Shown piece by piece: positions 54,088 to 62,360 of a DNA stretch of 64,000 bases. Position numbers and translations under genes: made by a program. Below the pieces are notes generated by a model. It was not told where the DNA came from. It searched no databases and worked only from the letters and a program-made list of their open reading frames with translations. Each line of letters starts with the position of its first letter. Within the stretch, counting starts at the first letter, position 1. This DNA is from Alkalihalobacillus bogoriensis ATCC BAA-922 (lineage in GTDB: Bacteria > Bacillota > Bacilli > Bacillales > Bacillaceae_F), in the NCBI RefSeq assembly GCF_000621445.1, contig NZ_JHYI01000010.1:124001-188000 (forward strand), in the 5' to 3' direction.

Positions 54088-55545
54088 TTAATGACCAGAT
54101 GCTTTTGAGAGTCCGCCAATCTTATCCATTAATTTTGAGCTTTCTTTATTTAATCCTATAAATTCAACTTTTACTTTGTTTTGCGCGAATTTATACTCGA
54201 TTTTATCAATTGCTCCAACTGCTGAATCATCCCATAGGTGAGCTAACGTTAAATCAATTTTTACATGTTGAACAGTCGTATCTTTGAAATCAATTTCTTC
54301 TAAGAAATCTGTAACGGAAGCAAAGAATAATTGTCCCTCTACTCGATAAACATGTGTATGATCTGTTACGGTTTTTACCACTTTCACCTTTGAAATTTTA
54401 GCGGCAAAGAAAATGGCACTTAACACAACACCAGCAAGAACACCTTTTGCCAAATCATGTGTAATTACAACGGTCCCAACTGTCACAACCATAACGGTAG
54501 CATCGGTTCTCGGGATTTTATGAATGTTTTTTAATGAATTCCAATCAAATGTACCGATTGCAACCATAATCATGACACCTGCTAGGGCAGCCATTGGGAT
54601 TTGGACAACGATATTCCCTAAAACCAAAATTAAAAACATTAAAAATGCGCCAGCTACTAATGCAGATAGTCGACCACGACCACCAGACTTAACATTAATA
54701 ACCGATTGGCCAATCATTGCACACCCTGCCATACCTCCAAAAAACCCAGTCACAACGTTGGCGATTCCTTGACCACGACTTTCTTTATTTTTATCACTTT
54801 CTGTATCTGTCATATCATCAACAATCGATGCCGTTAACAGAGACTCTAAAATTCCAACAATCGCAAGAGCTAACGAGTATGGAAAAATAATCATAAGCGT
54901 TTCAAATGTGAGTGGAATAGAAGGAATCATAAAAATTGGTAGTGTCTGAGTTAGTGTACCCATGTCACCTACTGTGCGAATGCCGATATTACCGAAAATA
55001 ACAATTGCCGTGACTACGATAATCGCAACTAAAGTCGACGGTACGGCCTTTGTAAATCGCGGTAAAATATAAATGATTGCTAGCGTTAATGCAACTAAAG
55101 CGTACATAATCCATGTTTCATCAACAAAATGTTGCAACTGTGATGTGAAAATTAAAATCGCTAAGGCGTTAACAAAGCCAACCATTACAGAACGTGGAAT
55201 AAACTTCATGTATCGAGCGAGTTTAAACACGCCAAATAATATTTGTAAGATTCCACATAAAATGGTAGCTGCTAATAAGTATTGTAATCCATGGTCAGCA
55301 ACTAACGTAATCATGAGTAACGCCATCGCTCCAGTTGCAGCAGAAATCATTCCTGGTCTTCCACCGACAAAAGCAATAACAACGGCAATACAAAATGAGG
55401 CGTATAATCCGACCATTGGATCTACTCCAGCAATAATTGAGAAAGCAATCGCTTCAGGAATTAACGCTAAGGCGACTACGATTCCAGCAAGCACATCTCC
55501 TCTTACATTGCTGAACCACTCTTGTTTAATTTTTTGAACGTTCAA
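54088..55545 (-). CDS. SulP family anion transporter with STAS domain
   Basis: A 485-residue SulP/SLC26 carrier. The membrane part has about 11-14 helices with the family motif [26 protein letters not shown] (as [15 protein letters not shown] and GLYASF). A C-terminal STAS domain runs from about residue 395 ([15 protein letters not shown]). Bacterial members carry sulfate, bicarbonate or dicarboxylates; in an alkaliphile-like background bicarbonate is plausible but unproven. The start is TTG at 55545 with GAGGTG 5 nt upstream. UspA follows. Confidence 0.92.
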   Translation of the reverse strand: MNVQKIKQEWFSNVRGDVLAGIVVALALIPEAIAFSIIAGVDPMVGLYASFCIAVVIAFVGGRPGMISAATGAMALLMITLVADHGLQYLLAATILCGILQILFGVFKLARYMKFIPRSVMVGFVNALAILIFTSQLQHFVDETWIMYALVALTLAIIYILPRFTKAVPSTLVAIIVVTAIVIFGNIGIRTVGDMGTLTQTLPIFMIPSIPLTFETLMIIFPYSLALAIVGILESLLTASIVDDMTDTESDKNKESRGQGIANVVTGFFGGMAGCAMIGQSVINVKSGGRGRLSALVAGAFLMFLILVLGNIVVQIPMAALAGVMIMVAIGTFDWNSLKNIHKIPRTDATVMVVTVGTVVITHDLAKGVLAGVVLSAIFFAAKISKVKVVKTVTDHTHVYRVEGQLFFASVTDFLEEIDFKDTTVQHVKIDLTLAHLWDDSAVGAIDKIEYKFAQNKVKVEFIGLNKESSKLMDKIGGLSKASGH

Positions 55546-55804
55546 TGTTGCACCTCTTCCTATAAATTTTTTAATGTTGACTTTCGACTCTCACGAAAGT
55601 CAGGACCGTTTTTCACTATTTTGCATTGTAGCATGAAATTAAACATAGGAAAATTCGCATGTAAGCGTATATCATTCTTGTTTTTCTTCTTAATACTAGT
55701 CATTTCTCTTATTTAATACTTTTTTCACAATATAGACAAATATATGATTAATTTTTTGCGAAATAATTGTTAAGGGTGTAGATATACCTATATAAAGGAC
55801 TAAT

Positions 55805-55834
55805 AACCGTCCTCCCTAAAGAGAGGACGGTTTT
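55805..55834 (+). terminator. orphan hairpin in the SulP-MFS interval
   Basis: The stem AACCGTCCTC / GAGGACGGTT is followed by TTAGTAG on the plus strand. No gene precedes it in that direction, so it is an orphan; an unseen small RNA from the AT-rich sequence before it is possible. The rest of 55546-56077 is AT-rich leader of the SulP gene plus an R2 copy. Confidence 0.5.
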
Positions 55835-55876
55835 AGTAGTTATGTGTCCATAAAAAAAGTTTTACTACCTTTTTTG

Positions 55877-56054
55877 TAAGATAAGAAAGTATAAAAATTT
55901 TGGTATAGCAGTGAAGCTTTGAAAGCTATTTCAAGAAGAGCGAAGGCTGCGCACCTGCGTGTTTCACCCCAAGAAGAGCACTTGGGGTTCACTTTCAAAA
56001 GCGGGCAGGGCTCCGCACTTCGCTTGAAAGAAAAGACGCTCCCGCGTTTTTCTT
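55877..56054 (-). repeat. R2 repeat, copy 6 (longest, with insertion)
   Basis: Complete R2 with about 65 bp inserted: the insertion carries its own hairpin (CCCCAAG / CTTGGGG). It ends in AAAAGACGCTCCCGCGTTTT, which on the minus strand forms a terminator for the MFS gene that stops at 56078. Confidence 0.78.
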
Positions 56055-56077
56055 AGTCAATTTGTAACAGCTTCTTT

Positions 56078-57355
56078 TTATGACACTTGAGTTATCTTTT
56101 CTTTACTTCTATTTGGTTTATTTGAAATAAAAGCAAAAATCATACCAATAAATGGGAATAACATCATCAAATATAAAATTTCTTGATAACTAGAAAAATA
56201 ATCATAGGCTAAGGCAAACGGTAATGGACCAAAAGCAGACCCGATGACCATCACAGTCATCGATGCTCCTTTAATACTGCCAATATTTGCTCGACCAAAA
56301 AAATTCGGCCATACTATCCCAAGACTTATCGCCTCAAATCCACCAACAATGCCACGAGCAATTCCAAAAATGATTGCCCCTGTATACGAGTCGGTGTAAA
56401 CAAGAATAACCATAATTCCGATTTGACCAAGAAATGATAAAGCTATCATATAGTTTACTTTCATTCGTTCTACTAAAAACCCTGCTAAAAATGTAACCGG
56501 GAAAGAAACAATAGCCATAATACTTAACACAAAGGCTGCTTGTGTTCTTTCAATCCCGCTTTCAGCAAGAATGGGTACAAAATGAAATACAATACCTGTA
56601 TTCACCATGGATGGCACAGATACGCAAAATAATAAAAGCCAAAACTGTTTTGTTTTCATTGCTTCTTGCATCGTCCATCGTTCTTCTGAAACATCGTTCG
56701 AGTTTTTACTGTCAAGTGTTTCCTTAACCGCATTATCTGGTAATAACCCAACATCTTCAGGCTTATTTCTTATAAAAAAATACGCTAAAGGAACGAATAG
56801 AAAAAATAGAAAAGCAGCCCATACTAGCCAAGACATTTGCCAACCAACTTGGTCAATTAACCAAGCATTAAAAGGTGGTAAAGCAGCAGCACTTAAAAAG
56901 CTTCCAAATGCCATAAAGCTTAGAGCACGTCCTCGTTTACTAACAAACCATTGCGGGACTAAAGTTCCTGGAATTAATGTCATTGAACCTTGACCAAAAA
57001 GTCTGAGCATAAACAAACCAAAAAATAACATAACAGGTCCTAACAAAAAACTATTAAACACACAAGTGATTCCTAATATAACGGCAATAATGACGGTCAT
57101 TTTTCGCTGTCCATACTTATCTACGAGTCTGCCAACAAGAAATAATAGAAAACCAGCCAATAATGTAGCAAATAAATACATTGTTGAAACAAGTGTACTA
57201 CTCCAACCAAAATGTTCAAGATAAGCATCAATAAAGATGGAAATAGAATATGTTTGGCCTGGTCCAGAGAAAAACACCCCCATAGCTGCAATAGCAACAA
57301 TGACCCAACCATAATAAAAGCGGGTTTGCACTGGGAGTTTATTATTATGTATCAC
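56078..57355 (-). CDS. MFS transporter (monocarboxylate/oxalate-formate antiporter-like)
   Basis: A 425-residue major facilitator with 12 hydrophobic segments. Motif A-like GRLVDKYGQRKM lies between helices 2 and 3, the opening FYYGWVIVAIAAMGVFFSGPG is typical of the OFA/monocarboxylate group, and a central cytoplasmic loop contains NKPEDVGLLPDN. The substrate is unknown. GTG at 57355 is chosen because AAGGAG lies 8 nt upstream; the GTG three codons earlier overlaps that site. It is a single gene. Confidence 0.87.
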   Translation of the reverse strand: MIHNNKLPVQTRFYYGWVIVAIAAMGVFFSGPGQTYSISIFIDAYLEHFGWSSTLVSTMYLFATLLAGFLLFLVGRLVDKYGQRKMTVIIAVILGITCVFNSFLLGPVMLFFGLFMLRLFGQGSMTLIPGTLVPQWFVSKRGRALSFMAFGSFLSAAALPPFNAWLIDQVGWQMSWLVWAAFLFFLFVPLAYFFIRNKPEDVGLLPDNAVKETLDSKNSNDVSEERWTMQEAMKTKQFWLLLFCVSVPSMVNTGIVFHFVPILAESGIERTQAAFVLSIMAIVSFPVTFLAGFLVERMKVNYMIALSFLGQIGIMVILVYTDSYTGAIIFGIARGIVGGFEAISLGIVWPNFFGRANIGSIKGASMTVMVIGSAFGPLPFALAYDYFSSYQEILYLMMLFPFIGMIFAFISNKPNRSKEKITQVS

Positions 57356-57442
57356 ATTTTCCACTCCTTCATGATGTTGTATATTTGATTATTTTACCAT
57401 GTATAAGAAACAAAAAGAAATTATTTCACTTTTCGAAATAAT

Positions 57443-57472
57443 AAAAAGGACACCGTTAAGGTCTCCTTTTTA
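57443..57472 (-). terminator. terminator after the S13 carboxypeptidase gene
   Basis: The stem AAAAAGGAGACC / GGTGTCCTTTTT on the minus strand with a short loop is followed by ATTATTT. Confidence 0.82.
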
Positions 57473-57537
57473 TATAAGGCAAACAAGTATCTTTCAACTA
57501 CTATGAGTGAAGACCAAGTGTTTTTATTAAAGAAAAT

Positions 57538-58998
57538 TTACAAATCAGACAATAGCGAGATAATGTGGTCCTCGATTTCTTTTCCATCCGTCTCTTTTAA
57601 CTGGTTAATTAAGATGGAGAAAATAAGCTTTTCTTCATTTCGGGTAGTAACATAACCAGAAAGTGAGCTTACCGTTGATAATGTTCCGGTTTTCGCAAAT
57701 ACATTTCCTTTTGTTTGGCCATGTTTCATTCGGTCAGAAAGAGTTCCGCCTATAGTTTCATCTTCAAGCCCTGCCACTGGTAATGTGTGAAAAAAAACGT
57801 CAAACCACTCTTCTTTCTGAATCACATAAAGAAGGTTCGTTATTTCATTTGCTGGAATCCCGTTAACATGAGAAAGTCCTGATCCATCTCTTAAAATCAT
57901 TGTGTTTGAATTTATCCCGAAAGATTCGAGTGTTTCATGAACAACATCGATTCCATTTTCCCAATTCCCCTCCCCTCTTTTTACCTTCCCTAACTCTTTA
58001 ATAAGCATTTCCGAAATTCCATTATTACTATGTTTCATTAAAGACGTAACAATGCTAGATAAAGGTGGTGAAGTTTGCCGAAGAATAACAAGTGAATGAG
58101 TAGGAGTTTTCCCTTTTTTAACTTCCCCTTTTACTGAAATCCCTTGTAATTCTAATTGTTCTTTTAATAATAAACCGGTCATATAAGTTGGATCCCAAAT
58201 GGCGATTTGTATTTGCTCGTTTTCGTTCGCCAGTCCAATTTCTCCCTTAACAATAATCGTATCTGAACCGTGATTTCGCTGTACTGTTATTCCTTTGTTT
58301 TTGCTTGTATCTACTGTTATTGTTTCGTTTATTATCGGAGGATATGATGCTCTAGGTTCGCTTTTTACGATTGCTTTTTTACCGACTTTTTTGTTTGGAC
58401 TAATATCAATAAAAATAGTGCCAATATCCAAATCACTATTTGGTGTGAATGTTAATGCTGAAATACTAGGTGCATATTTCATCTCTTCGTCAGACCATGG
58501 TAAGTCTACGGGATATCGGACTGAGTCATAAGAGGTATCATCGACAATTAGATCTCCCTTTACTACTTCAATACCAGACATTTTAACTTTGCGGGCCATT
58601 TCTTCTAACACTTCTATTGTAATAGTTGGATCTCCATTTCCTTTTACATATAAGTGGCCATCAAGTGTGTTTTTTTTCATTCGTCCGTCTGTTTGAATCA
58701 ATGTCTGAAATGTATAACCTTTACCGAGTTGATGGAGCCCGCTAGCCACGGTTAATAATTTCATGTTTGATGCAGGTCTCATTCTTGTATCCCCAAAATA
58801 GTTATATAATAGCTTTCCATCTTCACTATCGCGTATGCTAATACTCGCAATAGCACCGTTAGAAGTGATTTCTTTATCAATCATTTCGTTTATTTTCTTC
58901 TCAAGCTCCCATACGTTTTCAATAGCAGAAACGGATTGAAAAGAGGAACCAAATAAAAATATGAAAATGAATAGTAATTGGGTAAAAAATTTATTCAT
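57538..58998 (-). CDS. dacC: D-alanyl-D-alanine carboxypeptidase (S13, PBP4/DacC type)
   Basis: A 486-residue exported penicillin-binding protein of family S13. The Sec signal peptide ends near SFQSVSAIE. The active-site motifs are SNMK (SxxK, after RMRPA), SNN (SxN, in KHSNNGISE) and KTG (in FAKTGTLSTVSSLSG). It removes terminal D-Ala or cleaves cross-links of peptidoglycan. B. subtilis DacC and PBP4a are of similar length. ATG at 58998 follows AAAGGAAGG; the longer frame has no site. It is a single gene. Confidence 0.9.
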   Translation of the reverse strand: MNKFFTQLLFIFIFLFGSSFQSVSAIENVWELEKKINEMIDKEITSNGAIASISIRDSEDGKLLYNYFGDTRMRPASNMKLLTVASGLHQLGKGYTFQTLIQTDGRMKKNTLDGHLYVKGNGDPTITIEVLEEMARKVKMSGIEVVKGDLIVDDTSYDSVRYPVDLPWSDEEMKYAPSISALTFTPNSDLDIGTIFIDISPNKKVGKKAIVKSEPRASYPPIINETITVDTSKNKGITVQRNHGSDTIIVKGEIGLANENEQIQIAIWDPTYMTGLLLKEQLELQGISVKGEVKKGKTPTHSLVILRQTSPPLSSIVTSLMKHSNNGISEMLIKELGKVKRGEGNWENGIDVVHETLESFGINSNTMILRDGSGLSHVNGIPANEITNLLYVIQKEEWFDVFFHTLPVAGLEDETIGGTLSDRMKHGQTKGNVFAKTGTLSTVSSLSGYVTTRNEEKLIFSILINQLKETDGKEIEDHIISLLSDL

Positions 58999-59173
58999 TG
59001 TATCCTTCCTTTCCATCCTATGAATTTTTACTGTGTCCCATTTTGGGGTAAAGTACTATGAAAACATTAATTTTACGATTTTCGCAAATTTTCAGAGTGT
59101 TACCTATTTTCTATCTCTTTATGCACATGATGAAGTATAATGAGAAGAGTAAACATACGAAGGAGGGTTATAG

Positions 59174-59818
59174 ATGAGAATAAGCAATTTATATCAAGAC
59201 ATTTCTAACATCATCTACGTTAATGAAAACCATTCATTAAAAGAGGCATTAACAACACTCGAACAGTCAGGGTACCGCTGTATTCCAATTCTTGATAGAA
59301 AGGCAGAACGTTTTTTAGGAAACATTTACAAATCACAAATATATGAGTACATGGTTAAAGAAAACGGGGATTTATCTTTGCCAGTAACTACGTTAGCGAA
59401 AGATCAAAATGCGATTATTCATAAAAATTCATCTTTTTATGAAGCCTTTCTAACAGTCAAACGCCTTCCCTACTTAACAATTTTAGATGAAAAAGAACAC
59501 TTTGTTGGGATTTTCACACATAGCCGAATCATGGAAATATTAGAAGATAGTTGGGGTGTTGGACAAGGAAGCTATACATTATCAATTATTTGTATGGAAT
59601 ATAAAGGGGCTTTAAATAAAGTAACAGGAATTATTAATAAATATACGGACATAAAAAGTCTCCTCACTTTAGACAATCAAAAAACTGTGTCCCGTCGAAT
59701 TGTCGTTACTTTACCTAAAGATGTAGATGAAACCCTTTGTAAAAAAATAATTAAAAATCTAAATAAAAGCGGATTTCGTGTGTTTGATATTGAGGATGTA
59801 TCTGAACTGGAAATGTAA
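59174..59818 (+). CDS. cbpA: CBS-ACT domain protein, CbpA/CabP-like c-di-AMP-binding protein
   Basis: A 214-residue protein with two CBS domains (residues about 5-60 and 75-130) and a C-terminal ACT-like domain. Features such as GYRCIPILDRKAERFLGNIYKSQIYEY (as GYRCIPILD and GNIYKSQIYEY) and LSLPVTTLAKD recall CbpA of Listeria and CabP of pneumococcus, which bind c-di-AMP and control potassium uptake. The neighbouring ktrC gene, 6 kb away, is another c-di-AMP target. AcuB, also CBS-ACT, is the main alternative but fits less well. AGGAGGG precedes the ATG. Confidence 0.75.
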   Translation: MRISNLYQDISNIIYVNENHSLKEALTTLEQSGYRCIPILDRKAERFLGNIYKSQIYEYMVKENGDLSLPVTTLAKDQNAIIHKNSSFYEAFLTVKRLPYLTILDEKEHFVGIFTHSRIMEILEDSWGVGQGSYTLSIICMEYKGALNKVTGIINKYTDIKSLLTLDNQKTVSRRIVVTLPKDVDETLCKKIIKNLNKSGFRVFDIEDVSELEM

Positions 59819-59865
59819 AAACACGTTGGGTCAAAGATGCATCTTTGACCCAACGTGTTTATTTT
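59818..59865 (+). terminator. terminator after cbpA
   Basis: A near-perfect palindrome: ACACGTTGGGTCAAAGATGC with its complement, followed by TTTATTTTAAC. It starts at the stop codon. Confidence 0.9.
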
Positions 59866-59868
59866 AAC

Positions 59869-59978
59869 ATATAAAAAAGCAAACAAATTTTGGAATAGCA
59901 GTGAAGCTTTGAAAGCTATTCCAAGAAGAGCGAATGCTCCGCACTTTGCTTGAAAGAAAAGACGCTCCCGCGTTTTTC
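59869..59978 (-). repeat. R2 repeat, copy 7 (terminator of mqnD)
   Basis: A complete copy: GAATAGCAGTGAAGCTTTGA, AAGCTATTCCAAGAAGAGCG, then GAAAAGACGCTCCCGCGTTT. The minus-strand terminator hairpin lies directly after the mqnD stop codon at 59979. Confidence 0.78.
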
Positions 59979-60821
59979 TTATTTTAATAATTTCATATCG
60001 AATGATGGAACGAACCCTTTCTCTTGGGCACGTCCTAATAATGAATAAATCGCTTCATATCCTTCTTCTCCTAAATTAGCAGTAAATGAATTCACATATA
60101 ATTGAATGTGATTCTTTGCCACCTCCTCAGACATTTCTTGAGCATGGTCTAATATATACGGTTTCGAAATGTCAGGATTAGCCCAAGCATATTCGACAGA
60201 TTGCTGAATCGTTGTAGTTAACGCCTGTAAATCAAGTGAACGCCGAGCAATAATTGCCCCTAATGGAATCGGGAATCCCGTATCTGTCTCCCACCAGTTT
60301 CCGAGGTCACATATCATGTCTAATTCATATTGCTGGTATGTAAAGCGTGCTTCATGAATAACTAAACCGGCGTCAATGATTCCGTCTCGTACCGCAGGCA
60401 TAATTTCGTGAAACGGCATGACTATAATTTCCCCAACACCGCCAGGGACATTTTCTTCAGCCCATAACCGAAACAATAAATAGGCTGTTGACCGTTCGCT
60501 AGGAACAGCCACTCTTTTTTTTGAAAGGGCACTGGCCCCAAACGACGAGTCGGTTTTTCTTGTTAAAACAAGCGGACCACACCCTCGCCCTAAGGCTCCG
60601 CCGCAAGGAAGTAGCGCATACTCTTTCAAAACCCATGGTAATGCCGCATAGGATATTTTTAACACATCTAACTCATTTGGTTTCGTCGCCAAATGATTCG
60701 TAATATCGATATCTGCATAAGTCACATTCACTTTAGGTGCGTCAGGAAGCAATCCGTGTACCCAAGCGTGGAATACAAATGTATCGTTTGGACAAGGGGA
60801 AAACGCGATATTTATTGTCAT
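59979..60821 (-). CDS. mqnD: 1,4-dihydroxy-6-naphthoate synthase MqnD
   Basis: A 280-residue MqnD of the futalosine menaquinone pathway, converting cyclic dehypoxanthinylfutalosine to 1,4-dihydroxy-6-naphthoate. The family signature is at the N terminus, FSPCPNDTFVFHAWVHG, followed by DITNHLAT and GGALGRGCGPLVL. The fold is that of a periplasmic-binding-protein-like enzyme. It overlaps the mqnB stop by 4 nt. Other pathway genes (mqnA, mqnC, mqnE) are not in the window. Confidence 0.95.
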   Translation of the reverse strand: MTINIAFSPCPNDTFVFHAWVHGLLPDAPKVNVTYADIDITNHLATKPNELDVLKISYAALPWVLKEYALLPCGGALGRGCGPLVLTRKTDSSFGASALSKKRVAVPSERSTAYLLFRLWAEENVPGGVGEIIVMPFHEIMPAVRDGIIDAGLVIHEARFTYQQYELDMICDLGNWWETDTGFPIPLGAIIARRSLDLQALTTTIQQSVEYAWANPDISKPYILDHAQEMSEEVAKNHIQLYVNSFTANLGEEGYEAIYSLLGRAQEKGFVPSFDMKLLK

Positions 60822-61468
60822 GTATACAACTCCTTTAATACAGAACTAACTTTCGTCAGTTGCTGTAATGCTTCTTTAATTTTCCAGTCCTCTTTATTGC
60901 GAGGACCGACTTGATTCGAAATGGCGCGAATTTCTAACATTGGCACTCTAAGGATGTTAGCTGCAGTTGCTACACCAAACCCTTCCATCGCTTCTGCAAC
61001 CGCGGAAGGAAATCGTTTTTTTAGTTTTTCACTTGTTTCTTTAGTTCCTGTCGTTGTAGATACCGTTAAAATCGGACCTAACCGAGTTGCATATCGCTTA
61101 TCATCTAGTCCATTTTTTATGATGGAGCGATGATGAGGATCAGACGTAAACATACTTGCTCCGAAACCAAGCTCTTCTAGGGTTAGAAACCCATCTTTTG
61201 TTTCTGAACCTAAATCTCCAGCGATAATCGATGTGCCAATCACGATATCCCCTATTTCGGCTTCATGCACAAAGCCACCAGCAATTCCTACATTTATAAG
61301 TAAATCATAATTTTGGCTCATTAATAATCGTGCTGTATGTACAGCAGCTTGCATTGGACCAACGCCAACGATCTCAACGGAAACTTGATTCGAATGACCT
61401 AAGCCACTTAGAATAGCTTGCTTTTCTGCTTCAACAGATGTTACAAGTAAAATTTTTTGACTAAGCAT
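60818..61468 (-). CDS. mqnB: futalosine hydrolase MqnB
   Basis: A 216-residue nucleosidase of the MTA/SAH-nucleosidase fold. VGIAGGF and the loop VAEAMEGFGVATAA carry the ribose-binding Met-Glu pair, and an Asp/Asn-type catalytic position is in RAISNQVGPRNKEDW. It releases hypoxanthine from futalosine in menaquinone biosynthesis. It is coupled to mqnD, which confirms the specificity over MTA nucleosidase. AAAGGGG precedes the ATG. Confidence 0.94.
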   Translation of the reverse strand: MLSQKILLVTSVEAEKQAILSGLGHSNQVSVEIVGVGPMQAAVHTARLLMSQNYDLLINVGIAGGFVHEAEIGDIVIGTSIIAGDLGSETKDGFLTLEELGFGASMFTSDPHHRSIIKNGLDDKRYATRLGPILTVSTTTGTKETSEKLKKRFPSAVAEAMEGFGVATAANILRVPMLEIRAISNQVGPRNKEDWKIKEALQQLTKVSSVLKELYT

Positions 61469-61649
61469 AAAAAAACCCCTTTATTCTCCTTAAAAACACT
61501 TTATATTTTAACACAATGACTTCAACGTGAGAATAATTTGAGTTTCTCCTATAAGCATGGTTTATATATTTTTTACATCGTTTTACACTTTCGTTTTTTT
61601 ACCATATGGTGATATATTTATCGTAATCTTTGAAATGAGGGTGAGAAAA

Positions 61650-61985
61650 GTGAGAAGAAATCGTTTTATTTTAAGCTTTTTATTGCTTTTAATATTCATT
61701 CACTTTTCCAATATTCATAGCCTTGAGCGATTTCACCAAACCTATATGCATGAGCATTGGCTTCTTCCTTCTCCAGAAATCGACGATGGGAACCAGTTAT
61801 ATAGTTCAAAACAAATAGTTAGTTCATTACTGTTCCTTTCATTTTTTGCCTTGCTTATTGTAGAAAAGTGGAATCGGTATATAAAAGCTCAAGCAAGTAT
61901 TCTACTTTTAAAGTCTTTTTTACTATCAATCTTTTACCAATCTAATAACATGTTGTCTTTTCATTTTTCCTCATATAAAACATGA
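61650..61985 (+). CDS. small membrane protein, unknown
   Basis: A 111-residue protein with an N-terminal hydrophobic helix (FILSFLLLLIFIHFSNI), a His/Glu-rich extracytoplasmic-looking loop (ERFHQTYMHEHWLLP), a second helix (IVSSLLFLSFFALLIVE) and a third weaker one. GTG at 61650 is favoured because GAGGGTGAG lies 5 nt upstream. It is followed by a second very small membrane-protein gene and then a terminator, so both may form one transcript. No family recognised. Confidence 0.6.
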   Translation: MRRNRFILSFLLLLIFIHFSNIHSLERFHQTYMHEHWLLPSPEIDDGNQLYSSKQIVSSLLFLSFFALLIVEKWNRYIKAQASILLLKSFLLSIFYQSNNMLSFHFSSYKT

Positions 61986-62008
61986 ATTGGTAAAGGAGGA
62001 GAATGAAG

Positions 62009-62125
62009 ATGATATGGCTTCGAATCATTATGATTGGCTTATTATCAACGAGTGCGATTAGTATTTTTTTATTTCAAGCAATTGAATTTACAAATGCAAT
62101 CGTTGGTCTTTATAAAACAAAATAG
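62009..62125 (+). CDS. very small single-TM protein, unknown
   Basis: A 38-residue protein consisting mainly of one hydrophobic helix (WLRIIMIGLLSTSAISIFLF) with a short polar tail ending in GLYKTK. AAAGGAGG lies 9 nt before the ATG at 62009; an ATG two codons earlier is too close to it. It is 23 nt behind the 111-residue membrane protein gene. Support is the ribosome binding site and spacing only. Confidence 0.5.
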   Translation: MIWLRIIMIGLLSTSAISIFLFQAIEFTNAIVGLYKTK

Positions 62126-62213
62126 ACGGGTATTCACCACTTCCCTTTTATTATCAAATTGCGATTTCAAAGTTGTGAATATTAAGTCAAGAAAGATTCT
62201 TTATTCACAAAGT

Positions 62214-62243
62214 AAAGAGGGACCATTGGTCCCTCTTTTTTAT
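62214..62243 (+). terminator. terminator after the small membrane protein genes
   Basis: The stem AAAGAGGGACCA / TGGTCCCTCTTT is followed by TTTATT. Confidence 0.85.
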
Positions 62244-62244
62244 T

Positions 62245-62360
62245 AAGAAGAAAGTATAAAAAATTTAGGTGTAGCAATGAAGTATTGAAAGCTATTTCAA
62301 GAAGAGCGAAGGCTCCGCACTTCGCTAGAATCGAAAAGACGCTCCCGCGTTTTTCTTATG
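62245..62360 (-). repeat. R2 repeat, copy 8 (terminator of glpD)
   Basis: A complete copy: AAGAAAGTATAAAAAATTTA, GAAAGCTATTTCAAGAAGAG, CGAAGGCTCCGCACTTCGCT, then GAAAAGACGCTCCCGCGTTT. The minus-strand hairpin begins right after the glpD stop at 62361. Confidence 0.8.
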
